Source: Mugil cephalus (Eukaryota; Chordata; Actinopteri; Mugiliformes; Mugilidae). From it: a stretch of DNA of 64,000 nt. The notes below the pieces were generated by a model. It saw only the letters and a list, made by a program, of their open reading frames with translations. It ran no database searches and had not been told where the DNA came from. Both the position numbers and the translations under genes were made by a program. Below are positions 1 through 16,100 of the stretch, in pieces; position 1 is the first letter of the stretch; every line of letters starts with the position of its first letter. The DNA is taken from contig NC_061779.1 in NCBI RefSeq assembly GCF_022458985.1, positions 15,049,001 to 15,113,000 on the forward strand. The letters run 5' to 3'.

Positions 1-4759
<4,759 letters not shown>

Positions 4760-5353
4760 CAGCCCTGCCAGGTGCCAGTGTGCCCACCGTAGGGGAATGT
4801 GGAGGAGGAATCTGAGACACTTTACTGGTGCCCTGCACAAACCAGAGCGGACAGATGGCACGCTGTTCAACTTCTTCTTTTACATTGGAGGGGAGGGCTC
4901 GGGGAGTTGATTGTCAAGGTTTACTCTATTGAATTTAGTTCTCTTCGGAAGTCGCGTGGGACCTGACACCCCACGGGACGTGAAGAGGAGATAGGAACAA
5001 ATCATTTCTGTTTGGTTGAACTTGACCCTCTTATGCGCTTTCTTAACACGGAGCTCCCGATTGCACTTCACCCGCGTTCACCAGTATTGACCGCATCCGA
5101 CCGCAAAATCATGCGAGCGATTCTCGAGACACTTTCAAAAGCAGATGAAGATTTCTAGTTTAGAAGACGACCACATCAGTATTATTTTCCAGATGACACT
5201 CCCAAAACAGTTTTTGCATTTTTTTCCAGCGAAGCCTAACATCTCCATCCGCAGACCACACGACACGCCCCAAAACCTGAGTAAACAACTGACAAATGCG
5301 CACATTTTGGTCAAGTTCAGCCACTTTTTCTTTTTGTTTTATTTTCTGTTGTT

Positions 5354-5359
<6 letters not shown>

Positions 5360-5400
<41 letters not shown>

Positions 5401-5401
5401 T
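5360..5401. repeat. (CT)n microsatellite in rora 3' UTR
   Basis: CT run of about 42 bases with one ATCT interruption. It would form a polypyrimidine tract in the transcript. Confidence 0.9.
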
Positions 5402-8400
5402 GCGTTCAGTCGTATTTTTTGGACACAGTGCTCAGAATGAAAACACGCAGCGACTTTGAGGGAGGTTCCATTGGCATGGTCATGCAGTCGGCGCCTCTCT
5501 ACGGACAATCGTTTAAAAGAGAAAAAAAAAAAGAAACCTAGAATTCTGGTAATTCTAATGAAAACGCAATGATTTTAGCTGTCAAAGACTCCATCCACCA
5601 TTGTTGCATAGTGAAATCATGTAAGGCCATCTGCTATTAATCCTTCTCTGGAAGGGTGCCCTGAAGAAGCACAGGGTACCGCCACAATGAAAAGGGTCCA
5701 TTCCACCTGTTTTATAATGTACTACAGGGTATATGGTCATAAGTACTTACTATACAGAAAAAAAGTAATGTTTATAGAATCTATTTTAAATAACATGTAT
5801 GATATTAGTAGTTAGACCATTCTTAATTGTTGAATTGATAAGGCACTTTTATTTACACCTTTCTTTAATTTAAGACTTGTATATTTACCTAGTGATGTGT
5901 TGCATGTGCACAAGAAATACAAGTTGAATCATGGTCACAGAGGTTAGTCCTGGGAGCTGCAGATGATACTGCCCTGGAAGCGTACGGGGATGTATGTTAG
6001 GATGGCTGGCGTGGTTGGCGAAAAAAGAGGCGCGGGTGAGAAGGCAAGTTAAAGACGCTCTTAAATGCCAACCTTGCACTCGTCAAAGCAGAGCCGATAA
6101 ACCACGCGCTTTTGTCCGAAATACGATGGTTTGCATTTTTTTTTTTTTTTACAGTGTAAAACTTCACATGTGATTTAAAGAAGGCTACACACACACAAAA
6201 GAAAGAAAATAGACAAAGGAAAGTTTACCCCAGCCAGGCCTTAATGATCAACATTGTATTCAATAGCCATGTGGCTGCACTGGAAAAGTCACACACAGAC
6301 TGCAATCCAATTGTTCCACCTAGTGGAAGAACAAGATACAACAAGCACGTTAGAAGCCTAACGGCGGAGACCCAGTGTCCAACCTAAAAAAAACAAAAAA
6401 AAAGCACATTCATGTTTCGTCGCCGTCTAAAGAGTGACTCTATCTGCCTCCTCACCTCAGCCCTCGGCCCAGCGACACCGCAACAGGACACAGAAGTCAC
6501 AGGGAAGGGAAAGTGAATATTCAAAGCCTTGTCTGGTTGTAAAGCTTCTATTTTTGTAACTCGTTTTGGTTAATAAACTCATGAAAGAGAACGAGGGAGA
6601 GAAAAAGATGTCAGGTAGCACTTAACTATACTCCTGCAATAATTAGACTAGCTGTTGTCTGTATGGTTAGGGGAGAAACATAAAAATGGTAGGACAAGTG
6701 CTATTTTCAGAATGCTTTGTTGTCGTGCTTCTGTTTTGTTGAGTGTGTCTTTCTCGTCAGTGTGGTAGTAAAGTGGTAGAGAAAAAAAAAAGAAAAAAGA
6801 AACCCTGGATGTGCCAAACAGTAGTCGTTGCTTCTGCTTTCCAGTCTACTCGTCTGTAACGTAGAATGGATTCCTAAGACATTCCAGCAATCTCGGTAGC
6901 GACTTCTAGAAATATCTTTTAAAAAAAATGAAAAGGAAGTGAAAATGAGTTTAAAAAAAAAAAAGAAAAGAGAAAATGACATCCCTTTAGAAACCCATCA
7001 ACGTGTGTTAACACATCTGTCACCGACTGTAACATAGAATCCAGTTGTTTGTCTTTTTTTTTGTTGTTTTTTTTTTGTTTTTCTATCATTCCTCTGCCGT
7101 GCAATTTGTACAAGGCGTTAATGCCTCGTGCTGTCACCCCTCAGGGAAGAGTTTCTTTTTGTGCTTTCTGTTTTAGAGGACATTTGTTTGTATTCACGAA
7201 GTTGTTTTTATTTTTTTTTTTTTTCAGGGATGTTCCATGAGAAATGGTTGAAAATAGGATTTAAAAAAAAAACAAAAAAAATCATCACTGAGTTGTAAAG
7301 AATCTCACATTACTGATGTCCATAAGAGGCCCTCCAGCCAAGTCTTAGAAAAAAAAGCGAATAATCTCATTTGTTAAAACAACAAACCCCATCACTTTTA
7401 CAAACTGCCGTTTTTTCAGTAGCAGCGTGTTTCAGTCTCACAGAAGAAGAAAAAAAAAACCTGTTTTAATATTAAATGGTGTCGTCAGGGTCTTTACAAA
7501 TGATAACCCTCTTTGTTAGAAAACCAAATATTCTTATGCAATACTAAATCTGTTTCTGTGTTTGGGTTGTAGTAGACATGCTGTACCTGAGTAATAATCT
7601 CTGTTGTGATCCAATCCTGTTTTGGATATGCACAAGCCCTCTTACGACTAGTAAACCTCAGTCTCAAAGCAAAAGAAAACCCAGTCTGGAACACTGCTAG
7701 ACAATCCAGGTTGAGAGGCCCGGCGGCCCCCCGGCAAGAGCAGCAGAGAGGATGAGGTGTGAACGCTCAGGGAGGTAACAGGTAGACCGAAGAAGCAACT
7801 TGCTCTCCTCTGGAGCTGCGTTTGATTAGCTCTTTTGTGAATTAATGAAAAATTGATGAGCAGAGCTTGGCTGAATTTTTTTTTAATTATTTTTTTTATT
7901 TTATTTTTTTTTATTTTCTGGCATAGCACTCTGAACACATACACTTGAGAAAATGATGGAGAAACAACAAAAGAGATTTCTTGAAATTTATTCAATTTCG
8001 TACACGTTTCCGTGTTGCTTGTTAGCAATCACGCATTCGATTTAGGACTTTGGGAAATCTGATTATTGAGAGACGAAAACCGGTTGTTTTCTTGAGATGT
8101 GTTCAGTTTTGTTTACCTGCGAGTTTTCAAGCAGCCGAGCGTCTTTTGTTCTGCGATATATAACAAGCAATATGCCTTGTGTTTCAATTACGGGTCTCTA
8201 CAGTGCAGTCATCATCCTTTTGAATTAACACACAGCCGAACGTACAATGTTTACTCTCAGTCGATGACAAAAAGTAATAAAGCCCCATCACTCTATTTTC
8301 ATCTCCTTATGTGCTGGTGTGGTTGCGGTAGTGGCAGGAGAGCAGCGAATGGTCATCGGACGCACGGATGCGTGTGTCTCCTTCACACAGGCCTGAAAAC

Positions 8401-11340
8401 GTGACGTCCGTCTGTATATTCTCATCCGAGGTGTCCCGGCTCCATGAAGGGATTAATGCTACGTGTGCTATTCAATCAGTGTATAGTATACAGTCAAATG
8501 TGCTGGTCCTTCTGTCTCTGCTCTGTTGTCTGTTTGTAAAAAAGCAATAGTGTGTGTGCGTGTGTGTGCGTGCGTATGTGTTTGTTCTCACTGTGTGTGA
8601 ATAAAAATAAACCCCAGACAAGGCTTTAATAATTACAAGAGGAACAGGGTTATGTGGACGAGGAGGGTTTCGATTTCATTTTGGACTTTGGAAAAGAAAA
8701 AAGTGAATTTAAAAAATAAAAGGAATAAAGAGGTTTCTGGAAATGCTGAGCTTGATCCATCCGTGATAGGTGTAGGTTTTTAAAAGCATGACATAATGCC
8801 TCCGGCAATTCAACATCGGTCTGTGGGACTGACTACGAAGCTAACAAAAACAAATAATTTTTAAAAACGTGCCACAAATCCTAGACTGTAAAAAAAAAAA
8901 AAATTAAAAATTGTGAAAACGAATCGTCCTGACCGGAAATTGCAAGGGTCCGCGTTATGTCACGCTTCCAAGTTGCCGGTGTGTCACTCGGAATTACGTC
9001 ACATTTGAACAAAACTCATTCTCCAAAGCACAGGTGATAAGAATTTATGATTACATTTAAGAATATAGTTTAAAGAGAAACGAAAAAAAATAAAAAATAA
9101 TTGAAAAACAACTTTTTAGCCATAATCGAATGTCAAGCAATAATATATGTCCGTGTATTATTTTTCATTCTTTTGTGCATAATAGTCTTTGAACATCTGC
9201 ATGTAAATACACCTCTTATTTATCACTATTTGGTTCTATTTTGTTGTTGATTTTGTGGACGAGTTTATGTTCCATCTGTATATTTGACCTGTTCTGTTCC
9301 CGGGTGGAGAACTAAGAACTTGACATGGCCTGTATGCTGTATATCTTATTTTCTCACTCTCTCTCTCTCCCTCTCTCTCTCTCTTTCTCTCCCTCATTCT
9401 CGGCCGTTTATTCACCATATTTAATGTTATTATTGATCACATGTATAAAGGTAGCTTTGTAACTTCTGTCTGTATAGGTAAGAGGAAAATACTGCTACTA
9501 AGGCCTACCCAGTGAAAATATTTATCTGTTTATCAATTACATCATATTGTACGATAACTCTGTTTCTATTTGCTTCCCTCCTTTAGGATTAGTTTGATAG
9601 AGATAGGGTGTGCTGACATTTAATTTTGTGTTGCCCTGATGTGTGGTGCTAGGTAAGTTAATTTTGTGAACCGAGTATTGATTCCTAAGCCTGGCCGCCC
9701 TATTAGTTCACTCATTTCATTGCGTATTAACGTATTATGGATATTAGAACTCGATAAATAAATGAATAAATAATGATAATGAAAATGATAGTGGTAAAAA
9801 ATTACCCAGAGCCAGCTCCTGTATCAGTGCGCTCGCCCTGGGATAAGGCACTTATTTCCTTCTGACTTATAGCAAAGCTAGTATCTGCTAATTAACAAGC
9901 TATTTAAGGTTGCTTTTCTGGTTTGTGGAAAAATTATAATATTCAAACTGAAACAGCAGTATTGTGTTATTTTAATTTTTTTTTTCTTTGTCTGATTGTA
10001 CTAAAAAGAACCACTCACTGAGGCTATAGTTTGTCCTGTTTTTAAGATGCTAACTATTTACCTCCTGTGTTTCGCGTTGCTCTCCACCTGATGCAGGGGA
10101 GTGGTGCCTCCATACGCTTTTTATTATTCCCCCGTTTTTAGACTGTCCCTAAACAGACCGGTGGCATAAGGCAAAGTGTTAAAAATGTACATGAAAGGAT
10201 TGCCATTCGAAGACAAAGTTGACCTTCTCTCTCTTCTCTGTAGCAAATATCAGTAAGAATACTCTTGCAATAATACACACAAACGAATCACACTGAGTGC
10301 CTCTCGGTGTAACGACATGCATACATGGTTTTGATTGTCTCTTCTTTCTTTTCTTCGTGCTTTTCCAGACGTGTTCTGAAGTGACAATGTATTTTGTACA
10401 TGGGGATGAATTCTCGCTCTCACGCCGCTTAAAAATGTTTTTTTGTTGTTTTTTTTTGTTGTGTTTTCGGATTTCATGTGCTGTTGATCATTTTTCACGT
10501 GGGTTGATGTCGAAGGGTTTCCGATGTATAGGTTTTAAGAGTGTACATGTCACCCCCCCTCACCCTGTTTCTGAAACTGGGACGTTTCTTTCGCGTTGAT
10601 CTCGGACGGTCAGTAAACTCTCGTGGATGATGTTGCAGAACTGTTCACCTGCACACGTTTTTTTGTTGTTTTATTTTTTGTCTTTTTATTCCTTCTGATT
10701 AGACGAGCAGAAAATCCAAGTGTCTTCATTTTCTGTCCGTGCTTCTTTCTCTTTCTTTCTTTTTTTACTCGACTGAGAACGGAAGATTTGCTAATGCGTT
10801 GTATATTAAGTATTTGTATGTGTTTGTAAAACAGGTATACAACACATCTGGATTTCTTTAATGTTCTGTGTTCAATGTGCCCTCAGTCTGTTTTGGGGTA
10901 TCTTAACATGAAGGGTGGGTGGAGCAGGGGTGGTTTCCTTTTCCCATGCAAAAGCAGTGAAAACGATGGGGAAAGCCGAAACTAGTGTGTGGTTGTCACA
11001 AATTTCTAAGTCACACGTTTGCTACTGATGTTAAATGGGGACAGATGATCATGTACCTTTTTATCCAGCTCTTTTGAACTCTCTTTAGCAGGTAGTCTAT
11101 TCACAAACGTAGTTTTGCTCCTTCTTGTCTGATTCTTAAATATGAAAATAAGTATTTTGATTCATTTTGTAAATACAGCTGTAAAGAAAAATAAGAAATT
11201 TAATGTTGTCTTTTAAATACTTTTCATTCTAATATGAATGTTGTTATATTGTACTTAGAAACTGTACCTTTAATATTACCTTTATTAAAAGTGCATTGGA
11301 CACATCGATTTTAGATGTGCTTTATGTGCTGTTATCCCAT

Positions 11341-11346
11341 AATAAA
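11341..11346 (+). terminator. rora: Probable distal poly(A) signal of rora
   Basis: AATAAA sits at the end of the constrained-looking terminal UTR block, and is followed within about 25 bases by T/G-rich sequence suitable for cleavage. It is the last strong signal before the intergenic Tc1 remnant and the ice2 promoter. Confidence 0.6.
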
Positions 11347-12028
11347 ATTTACCGCTTGTAATGGGCTTTTTCCTCCTGATTGTTTATCTGTCTCTGTTGT
11401 CTGCTCTCTCTTTCTGGGTCTTTTTCAGACAAATTAAACATACCTCATGTCTTGGAGCAGCGGTAGCTTTATTTAATCTACCTTGCCTAAATAGTTCTTT
11501 AATATTAAATCAAACCTGGCAACCTTACGCCACTGGAAAGTACGTTGTTGTTCAGTTAGGTCAATACTTTGATCTGAAAATGGACGACTGGCAAAGAAAA
11601 TCTGAATAAATGTCCAATACATGTTAAATGATATTTTAATCCTCATTATTGTTGTGATTATCAACACTGAATACATCAAAACAAAAAATGTGTATGATAC
11701 AGTTAATTCTGACAGTAATGTAATGTACTTTTAAATGGAGTGAAACAACACATGGAACAGAAATCAGTAACTTGAGTACAAATCTGTAGCAAAGGTACAG
11801 ACAATGTTTCTTATACGACAAAGTCTGTTCCCCTCTAATTAAAAAAAAAAAAAAAAAGTCCATTGCTTTACTGAATGACTCAATATCCCTGCAAGGAATA
11901 TACATTTTTCATCAAATTTATTCATGTAATACATTTACAATTCTGATAAGGAATTAGGAATTACAATGTGGAAAAAGTTGTAGAATAATTTTTAATTTTA
12001 AATCACATTTTTCCTGTGTCACCTTAAA

Positions 12029-12506
12029 ATGCACCGATCAGCCACAACATTAAAACCACTGACAGGAGAAGTAAATAACACCGGCCATCTAGTGACAATA
12101 TACTGTTCTGCTGGGGGAACTTTTGGACCTGTCATCCGTGTGGATTTTTACTTAGACATGTGCCACACATCTAGACCAGACCAGGCACCCTCCACCCCGT
12201 CGCAATTACACGCCTTGATGGCAGCAGGATGCAGCCTGACACAGGCAAAAATGGTTAAGACACAACTAAAAAAAAAAAAAAAAAAAAAAAACATGAACAA
12301 CAGCACAAGCTGTTGATTTGGTCTGCAAATTCACTAGATCCCTCCCCTCAACCGATAGGACCCAAAACTCCCCCACTAACAACATGTTTCCAGACACCAC
12401 AGGACACTCTCAAAAGGCCAATGTCCATTCTCTGATGAGTCACAACTGTTTTGACACACAATTGCACAATATTAGGAAGATGGTCATACTTTTACTGCCA
12501 ATATAA
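12029..12506 (+). mobile_element. Tc1/mariner-derived non-autonomous remnant, copy 1
   Basis: The left end carries gcaccgatcagccacaac followed by ATTAAAACCACTGACAGG, the terminal inverted repeat style of a widespread fish Tc1-like family. Shortly after comes a stretch that translates to a piece of Tc1 transposase (the part reading roughly FCWG.FGPVIRVDFY). Most of the transposase is missing or frameshifted. The right end (caatattaggaagatggtcat) is degenerate. An A-rich tract of about 22 bases interrupts it near 12270-12290. A short ORF at 12029-12316 is a relic of this element, not a gene. A second copy with the same internal structure lies at 18666-19065. Confidence 0.75.
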
Positions 12507-12950
12507 ATTCCAAAGAAAATGAAAAGTGTTTTGATTTAGTTTGGTCTCAGACATTGAGGTTATTGTCTCAGACAGGTGTGAATATGAGAATCTAGCAGCT
12601 AGAGATCCAGCTTGGTTGCCTTTAAGTGTCAGTTCTGGAGCTGGGAATTAACTGATCCCCAGAGTGCAACTAAAGCCCATAGCTTAAAGACAGACCTGTA
12701 GTAGACTGTGGCTTTCATTGGGACCGAGCCTCTGAGAATAACTGCAACCAAAATGCTCAGCCAAGGTTTGTTGGGCAAGAACAAGGGTTCTTCAGTTAGT
12801 GATTTCAGGAGACTGAGTGTTTGTAATTAAGAGCTTTGTTGCCGGCAATAATGTCGCAACATGTGCATTCCTGTGGGGAGTTCGTTAGTGTTTTGAGTAA
12901 ATAGTGATGGTAATGGAAAAGTTATTTCTGTCAACCTGCAGTTCCCGATC

Positions 12951-13024
12951 CTCCTCCAGTGGGTGGCGGTGATGCACCGCAAGCAGGTTGCCACAAACTG
13001 TCAATTCAGTTGGAAGAAGAAGCG
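12951..13024 (+). promoter_or_regulatory. Promoter-proximal repeat-like block upstream of ice2
   Basis: The block reads ctccagtgggtggcggtgat, then GCACC, a GGTTGCCAC segment and GAAGAAGAAG. I recall a recurrent fish repeat of this form (GTGGGTGGCGGTAATGCACC with GGTTGCCAAC and GAAGAAG) found close to many gene starts. It ends about 90 bases before the ice2 ATG, so it may lie in the 5' UTR or core promoter. The family assignment is from memory and not verified. Confidence 0.45.
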
Positions 13025-13115
13025 CGTCATTTCCTAGCTACCGACGTAAACATCCGTCACACGATCACAGAAACTTAAATGTTTTAACTCCTAGGGAGTG
13101 CTAACGGTGGCAATA

Positions 13116-16100
13116 ATGGAGCTGGTATGGTAAGTAACATTTTCACTGCCTTGTATCCCAGATGATACTGTGTGACAGCTGAAGCAATTTAATGAATGAC
13201 ATACATATATTTAACTTCATGCTAGCTACGTCGTTCGCTAACTTGGGCTCACTCATGTGTGTTTTGGCTAACAGCTAGACGTGCTAACCGAACGGTCTTC
13301 ATCTGCTTGTTCAATAAAAGTGTATTTAACCTAACCTAAGGTGACCAGATTTATGAGATGAAGTCCAGGGACATTTACAGCAAAAATAATTGAATTTTAT
13401 CAAGATGAAATGAAGAAACAGAGACAATTGCGGTTTGCTTTATTTTTGACATATTTATTCATATTTAACTCACTACCGTAATATTTGTAGTCTGCGCGCA
13501 ATGCGCTTTATTTCCGGCTACCGTAATAACAGGTATCGTAGTCTGTGCGCATCATTTTGTGTCTTATTCATAAAATGCTAAAATTGAGTAGATATTTGTT
13601 GACAGCTTTAGCCGGAGGACAAGTCCAAAACGGGGACTGCCCCTAGAAATCGGAGACGTCTGGTCACCCTGATTTTGTGTGTTTTCTGTCTGTACAAAGT
13701 CAAAACCGTGGTGGAACAAACCAGGATGCATCAAGGCCAACATAAACTAACTAGCCTGCTGGTTAAGCTGAAAGTATTGGCGATATTTTTGACTCCTAGC
13801 AGTTTAGCTGAGCCATACACATATCTCGTGTGGTTTTGTTACTGGCAAACTAATGCTGATGTGCGCATTCATCATATCACGTTTGCATGTGGGGGTCACT
13901 ACTAAAATATTAGCAGCAGGACTTTTTGTGATCTTGTAATTAGAAGGCAGAAACCTGTACTCGCGTTTTGTGTATAACTCAGAAATATTAGTAATTGCAT
14001 AATTGTTGATGATAATTACACTATTGTAGTAGCTGTAGTGTTTGTGACCATAAGTTGATGGTTATTCGGTCGTAGCAAGATTTGTTGAGATAAGATTTAG
14101 AAATAATTATGGCTCTGGTCATTTTTTCACCAACCTATTGAAATGGAGTTACTGACTTCAGGTCACACTTAATACAGGTATGTAGATATTTGTTCAGTAG
14201 TGGTATATGTCATTAGATATAGTAACTAAGTGAGTACATTTGTCACAACAGGAACAGGAAGACGTTTCTTTATCTTCTATGTGAAAAGAAGTCTCAGTAT
14301 AGAGGCATGGCTCTGCAGAGCTGTTTGGGGAAAATATTTGCTCTGTGATAACATTTACTTTCTCCTTTTAATTTAAGGGAGGACGATCCACTCCCTGAAG
14401 CTCCTTTCTTTACCAGAGATCAGTATGACAAATATTCCCTTGCACCTAATATCAGAGAACTCTGGGCCTTTCTCCAAAGGTATGTCAACAAATAAATGTT
14501 TAAGTGATGCCCCTCTGGTGCATTTTCACTGTGTACATAACTAGTGAGTGTTTATTTGACATGTTTTTTGTTTTGTCCCTCTCCAAGTCCTTCAGAGAAT
14601 GGCAGCATAAAACAGGAGTGTGATGTTCAGCCTGCCAAAGCCTCGTGCTCTTCCTCCATACAAGAATCTGTGGAGTCTAAAGATAAGAGTGAGACTGAGG
14701 CTGATGATGCCTATCCCGAACCTAGGTTTCCCTTCCCTTGTATGTCTAGCCTTTCCAGCCAAGAACAGAGGATATATGTTGGGTTTTTAAAGAGCAAGAA
14801 AACTCGACATCCTCCACAGGTAACAGCATATGCTTCTTAATGATCTTCAAAAAAGTAGATAACCGTAGTTCCATTACTTTATCAAATGATCTGGTCTAAT
14901 ATTTCAGAGTCTGCAAACGAGAGTAAACAATGAAGTGATGCAGTTCATGAGGTACCTGCAAGATGTGGCTAAAATATGCGCTGCTGACTACAGCTTCATC
15001 TCACAAGGAGCTTTGCAATACTCGGAGGTACTGATGCTACAACCTGTCATCAGCTCTGTGCGTTTTATGTCCATAAGCAGTAAAATATTAATTGCAGATT
15101 TGTTTGTTTTTTTTAGGAGTTCTTCAAGGGCTGTTTAGAGTGCATTAAGACAGTTCCTCAGCTCTATCAGATCCATGAGATGACCAGTTTGACAGGAGGA
15201 ACGTTCAATCCAGGACTAGCGCTGACTTTTGAGAAACAGCTTCTAACCATGGTAATGCGCATTATGAAGGGCATTTCATATACTGCGGATTTTCAGAAAT
15301 GTCACTGTCCGGTTTTTATGCACCCTTTCAACGTTCAAAGTATTGAATTGCAGAATCAGTCTTACGGTGTTGATTAACTCCTCCTGTTTCCGTGTCTGTA
15401 CGCTTTATTTCTCCAGGGCAAAGTGAATATTACAGACCATGAGATAGTGCCTGCTGATGCTCAGCTTGCATCGGATTATCAGAGTGTTTCATCAGAGAAT
15501 CCTCCAGCTAAAAAAGCTAAGGACATGCATGCTGTAAGCAATTGTCTCGCTTTTTTAATTGCTCCAATAAAGTAAGTCACAGAGATGTTTTAGTGCTAGA
15601 ATGGGATTCATGACCGCAGGTCTGTTGTAACTTAATTTCAGCTGCTGCAGTTTTCGCCAGAGACACCAGAGGGTGGTCATGTCTTGCTCAGCAAAACCAG
15701 TGCTAATTGTGTTTCTGGCAGAAGCCAGGCCAGGCTTTCATTTATTATAGACCACAGGTGTTAAACATAAGGCCCCTGGGCCAAAAGCAGCCCACCAGAG
15801 GGTCAAATCGGGCCTGCAACGTAAATGTGGAAATCACATAGAAGACTGCAATTTTTAAATGAAAATAACTCTTATTTCTAAAAAGTCCACTGTTTTAGTC
15901 AGAGAAGTGGACAGAACACAACACCTGGACAAAACAGCAGATAAAAATGAGGCCAAATTGCACTTAAATTTATTTATTTTTGAATGATGATGATTAAAGA
16001 CAAACATCATCCAAATTTACTTGTTTTTCTTTGCACTGAAACAAATTGAAGGAAATCTGGACTTGTCATTACTTATAGGTTATTATTCTGTTATGTTACT

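Larger units (their letters stand above)
4760..11370 (+). other. rora: rora 3' untranslated region (long, about 6.6 kb)
   Basis: No gene-like ORF or splice-linked exon occurs from the rora stop to the AATAAA at 11341-11346. The sequence is AT-rich with many ATTTA pentamers, poly-T and poly-A tracts and CT repeats (5360-5401 and about 9356-9393), typical of a long regulatory 3' UTR. Mammalian RORA also has a very long 3' UTR. Earlier AATAAA hexamers at 6572-6577, 8600-8605 and 8606-8611 could give shorter transcripts. Two Pumilio-type TGTAAATA motifs lie at 9202-9209 and 11168-11175. The final 300 bases are complex and free of repeats and look constrained. The exact 3' end is inferred, not shown. 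Confidence 0.7.
11371..13115. other. Intergenic region rora-ice2
   Basis: No coding exon is visible. It contains a degenerate Tc1-derived element (12029-12506) and, near the ice2 start, a repeat-like promoter-proximal block (12951-13024). The poly-A tract at 11840-11856 is simple sequence. The remainder shows nothing I can name. Confidence 0.7.

Noticed and set aside
7648..8028. 126-residue ORF on the - strand within the rora 3' UTR
   Set aside because: Crosses A/T homopolymers (poly-Lys and Ile stretch) and has no homology that I can recognise.
12029..12506. Short ORFs as possible small genes
   Set aside because: They translate pieces of a decayed Tc1 element with an A-tract inside; no intact product or splice context.
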